Origin: Succinimonas sp045124755
GTDB taxonomy: Bacteria > Pseudomonadota > Gammaproteobacteria > Enterobacterales > Succinivibrionaceae
NCBI RefSeq assembly: GCF_045124755.1
Contig: NZ_JBGVMK010000017.1
Length of the DNA stretch: 22,969 bases
Strand: one strand, 5' to 3'
Positions 21,384 through 22,969 of this stretch are shown piece by piece (position 1 is the first letter of the stretch; each line of letters begins with the position of its first letter). Under the pieces are notes generated by a model. The model saw nothing but the letters and a program-made list of their open reading frames with translations. It did not search any database and was not told the DNA's origin. A program made the translations under genes and the position numbers.

Positions 21384-22610
21384 TCAGGCGCAGTCCAGAA
21401 TTTCCCGCTCCCGGTCAACATCAGATGCCACCACGCCATCCTTTTCCAGAGAGCTCATAAGATACTGCGCGCGATGTCTGCTGATGCCGTACTTTTTCAT
21501 CATGGCGGACAGACTGATGCCGGAACCGGCCTCCTTAAGCTCCCGGCAGTAGTACCACAGAGGGATGTAGAGAGGATCGCCGGTAGGATAATGATCTTCC
21601 GCCGCAGCATCCTCGTTAAAAATACTGAGAGGAGCCGGCAGACTGCCTTCTTTAAGAGTTCTGGCAAGTTCCGCTCTTTCATCAGCGGAAATTTCCCGAG
21701 GTTTAAGCTCTGTTAATGCGCCGTACCCCGGGCCGAGCTTAGCCAGCATGCTGCCCGGAGACAGCTTCTCCCCGCCGTCAAACCCCAATACCAGCCGGGA
21801 CTCAAAGGAGCTCTCAAGCCCGGTAACGAGCCTGGCCGGAAAACAGGATTTTATCCTTCCGGTAACAATCTCCTCCCGGGGATGCCTGGTATGCAGCATA
21901 AGATGAATCCCGGTCTCCCGGCCCCGGGCGGTGATATAGGACACGGAGCTTTCAAATTCGCTCCGGAGGTTATCGCTGAGCATAAAGTAGGCATACTCGT
22001 CCACCGCCATCAGAATATGAGGCAGGGGCCTGAGATAAGGCGGCTCGGCCTCCCGGTTTTCCCGGTAATTCCAGACGGGATCCCGGCGAAGCTGTCCCGC
22101 GTTATACCAGCGCCGCGCCTTTTCATTAAATTCCCGGATTCCCTTAAGCTCAAAATATGACAAAAGCTCGCAGCGGTGCTCCGTTTCAGATCTGAGCCAC
22201 CTTAAGGCCTCCGGCGCCCGGTTCATTTTAAGCGCCGGAGCCAGAAGATGCGGAATCCCCCGAAGCTGTCTCCCGTAATCTGAAAACAGCTGGTTTGTTC
22301 CGTTATCGATGAAAAGGAGCCGGAGTTCCTCCGGTCCGTAACGTCTTATGAGGGAACACAGCGCGCTGTCCTGAACTTCTGCGCTGCCGGAAAGCCCGGT
22401 AACAATAAGAAGGCCCGCCGCCCCGGCAAGGTCAAAGCTTACGGGCTTTCCGGCAGCGTCATATCCCAGAAGAACGAAAAGACCGGTTCCGGAATCGCGA
22501 GGTTCTCCGGCAAAAGCGGGATCTTCATTGTTTTCGTTTTCCGGCATAACTGCGGCAGTCTTATCTGCTGCGGATCCGGCATTGCCACCAATTTCATCAG
22601 GGGTGTTCAT
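21384..22610 (-). CDS. FtsK/SpoIIIE-like protein with degenerate Walker A
   Basis: About 408 residues from the ATG at 22610, chosen because AAGGA lies seven bases upstream; longer in-frame starts up to 22685 lack such a site. The body aligns by eye with the FtsK motor: GKPVSFDLAGAAGLLIVTG, RLLFIDNG, GIPHLL, ALRWLRSETEHRCELLSYF, FNEKARR, Walker B HILMAVDEYAYFML (D204, E205), ARGRETGIHLMLHTRHP and VLGFDGGEKL. The Walker A GSGKS is replaced by GSAEV (residues 75-79), losing the lysine and Ser/Thr. The C-terminal 60 residues resemble the FtsK-gamma winged helix (MMKKYGISRHRAQYLMSSLE, KDGVV). There are no transmembrane helices. It is probably not an ATP-driven translocase; a DNA-binding or regulatory role is an inference. 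Confidence 0.8.
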   Translation of the reverse strand: MNTPDEIGGNAGSAADKTAAVMPENENNEDPAFAGEPRDSGTGLFVLLGYDAAGKPVSFDLAGAAGLLIVTGLSGSAEVQDSALCSLIRRYGPEELRLLFIDNGTNQLFSDYGRQLRGIPHLLAPALKMNRAPEALRWLRSETEHRCELLSYFELKGIREFNEKARRWYNAGQLRRDPVWNYRENREAEPPYLRPLPHILMAVDEYAYFMLSDNLRSEFESSVSYITARGRETGIHLMLHTRHPREEIVTGRIKSCFPARLVTGLESSFESRLVLGFDGGEKLSPGSMLAKLGPGYGALTELKPREISADERAELARTLKEGSLPAPLSIFNEDAAAEDHYPTGDPLYIPLWYYCRELKEAGSGISLSAMMKKYGISRHRAQYLMSSLEKDGVVASDVDREREILDCA

Positions 22611-22969
22611 GAGCATATCCTTATGATACTTGATTGTCATAGACGTATTATTCATTATTATCGCTGCTTTTATAGCATTAATCATAATAATAAAACGGTT
22701 TTAGTTTATGTAGTGGATAATCAGGAATCTCGCTATACCTTAATTATAGCAAGGCGCCTGGTCGTTTCCGAAGTGTTTTTCTGAAAAAATTTTTTTTATT
22801 TTTTGGAAAAGGCGATCTTCATGAAACCCCTATGTGTAAATGGCGGTGGGGTCAAGTAGATTCTTCGGCCTTTTTTGATAGTGCTGCCAAAGCCAAAATT
22901 TTGCTGACCATCCCTATGTGCTGAGTAGGCAGATCAAGGGTTTGCCTCTCAAGAATGTATTTCGAATGC
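22611..22969. other. Gene-free right edge with repeat motifs
   Basis: Upstream of the FtsK-like gene is an inverted repeat, GCTATA (22732-22737) and TATAGC (22745-22750). On the minus strand it contains TATAAT, a possible -10 element without a clear -35. Poly-T and poly-A-like runs follow at 22780-22810. A third copy of GTGTAAATGGCGG is at 22834-22846. From 22882 a plus-strand frame stays open to the window end (HPYVLSRQIKGLPLKNVF), with GTG at 22918 as a possible start. Together these suggest the left end of an insertion sequence running off the edge. Confidence 0.35.
22618..22622 (-). promoter_or_regulatory. Ribosome binding site fixing the FtsK-like start
   Basis: AAGGA on the minus strand is seven bases before the ATG at 22610. 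It supports this start over the four upstream in-frame ATGs. Confidence 0.6.

Noticed and set aside
1..22969. CRISPR arrays, rRNA genes or a full integrase
   Set aside because: No regularly spaced repeats, rRNA-like sequence or integrase motifs were found by eye on either strand.

Overview
The window looks like a chromosomal stretch of a fairly GC-rich anaerobic gammaproteobacterium, possibly a gut Succinivibrionaceae-type organism. This is inferred from gene content: an aryl polyene-type locus, a proteobacterial DUF4124 protein and an FtsK-like protein with an FtsK-gamma-like winged helix, together with WYL-domain pairs and DUF6273 proteins that are common in gut anaerobes. No ribosomal or other taxonomic marker gene is present. 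Almost everything is read from the minus strand; only the DUF4124 and metallo-beta-lactamase-fold genes are on the plus strand.

Layout. 1-912: no convincing gene; a tRNA-like 3' half (minus strand), a hairpin and a short transposon-end-like motif. 913-3088: two overlapping WYL-domain regulator genes. 3252-4301: metF, with a glycine-riboswitch-like leader upstream and a hairpin/terminator downstream. 4618-5389: promoter, secreted DUF4124 coiled-coil protein and a strong terminator. 5528-6394: metallo-beta-lactamase-fold hydrolase. 6395-7934: decayed ground, with about 500 bp without genes, then a truncated AAA ATPase lying in frame behind an unrelated 149-residue ORF with a single TAG between. 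7935-8663: DUF2786 protein.

8706-17340: an eight-gene, translationally coupled minus-strand operon resembling the distal part of an aryl polyene (APE) cluster. In transcription order it encodes a LolA-like periplasmic protein, an MMPL/RND lipid exporter, ketosynthase (ApeO-like), hotdog dehydratase (ApeP-like), ketoreductase (ApeQ-like), second ketosynthase (ApeR-like), a COG4648-like membrane protein and a methyltransferase. Most junctions overlap by 1-14 nt; ApeO follows the exporter after about 63 nt. The chain-extension enzymes keep their catalytic residues. The acyl carrier proteins, second ketosynthase/chain-length subunit, acyl-ACP ligase, second dehydratase, ammonia-lyase and acyl/glycosyltransferases expected of a full APE locus are absent from the window. 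The missing half must be elsewhere or lost.

17341-22969: an accessory region. It holds a remnant, a 14-bp inverted repeat, two small AT-rich unknown genes, an acidic unknown protein, two tandem divergent DUF6273 paralogs behind a near-consensus promoter with an embedded palindrome, and an FtsK/SpoIIIE-like protein whose Walker A lysine is gone although its Walker B and C-terminal winged helix remain. The right edge carries another copy of the transposon-end-like motif and possibly the start of a transposase ORF. The best candidates for something undescribed are the FtsK-like/DUF6273/acidic-protein block and the glycine-riboswitch-like leader before metF.
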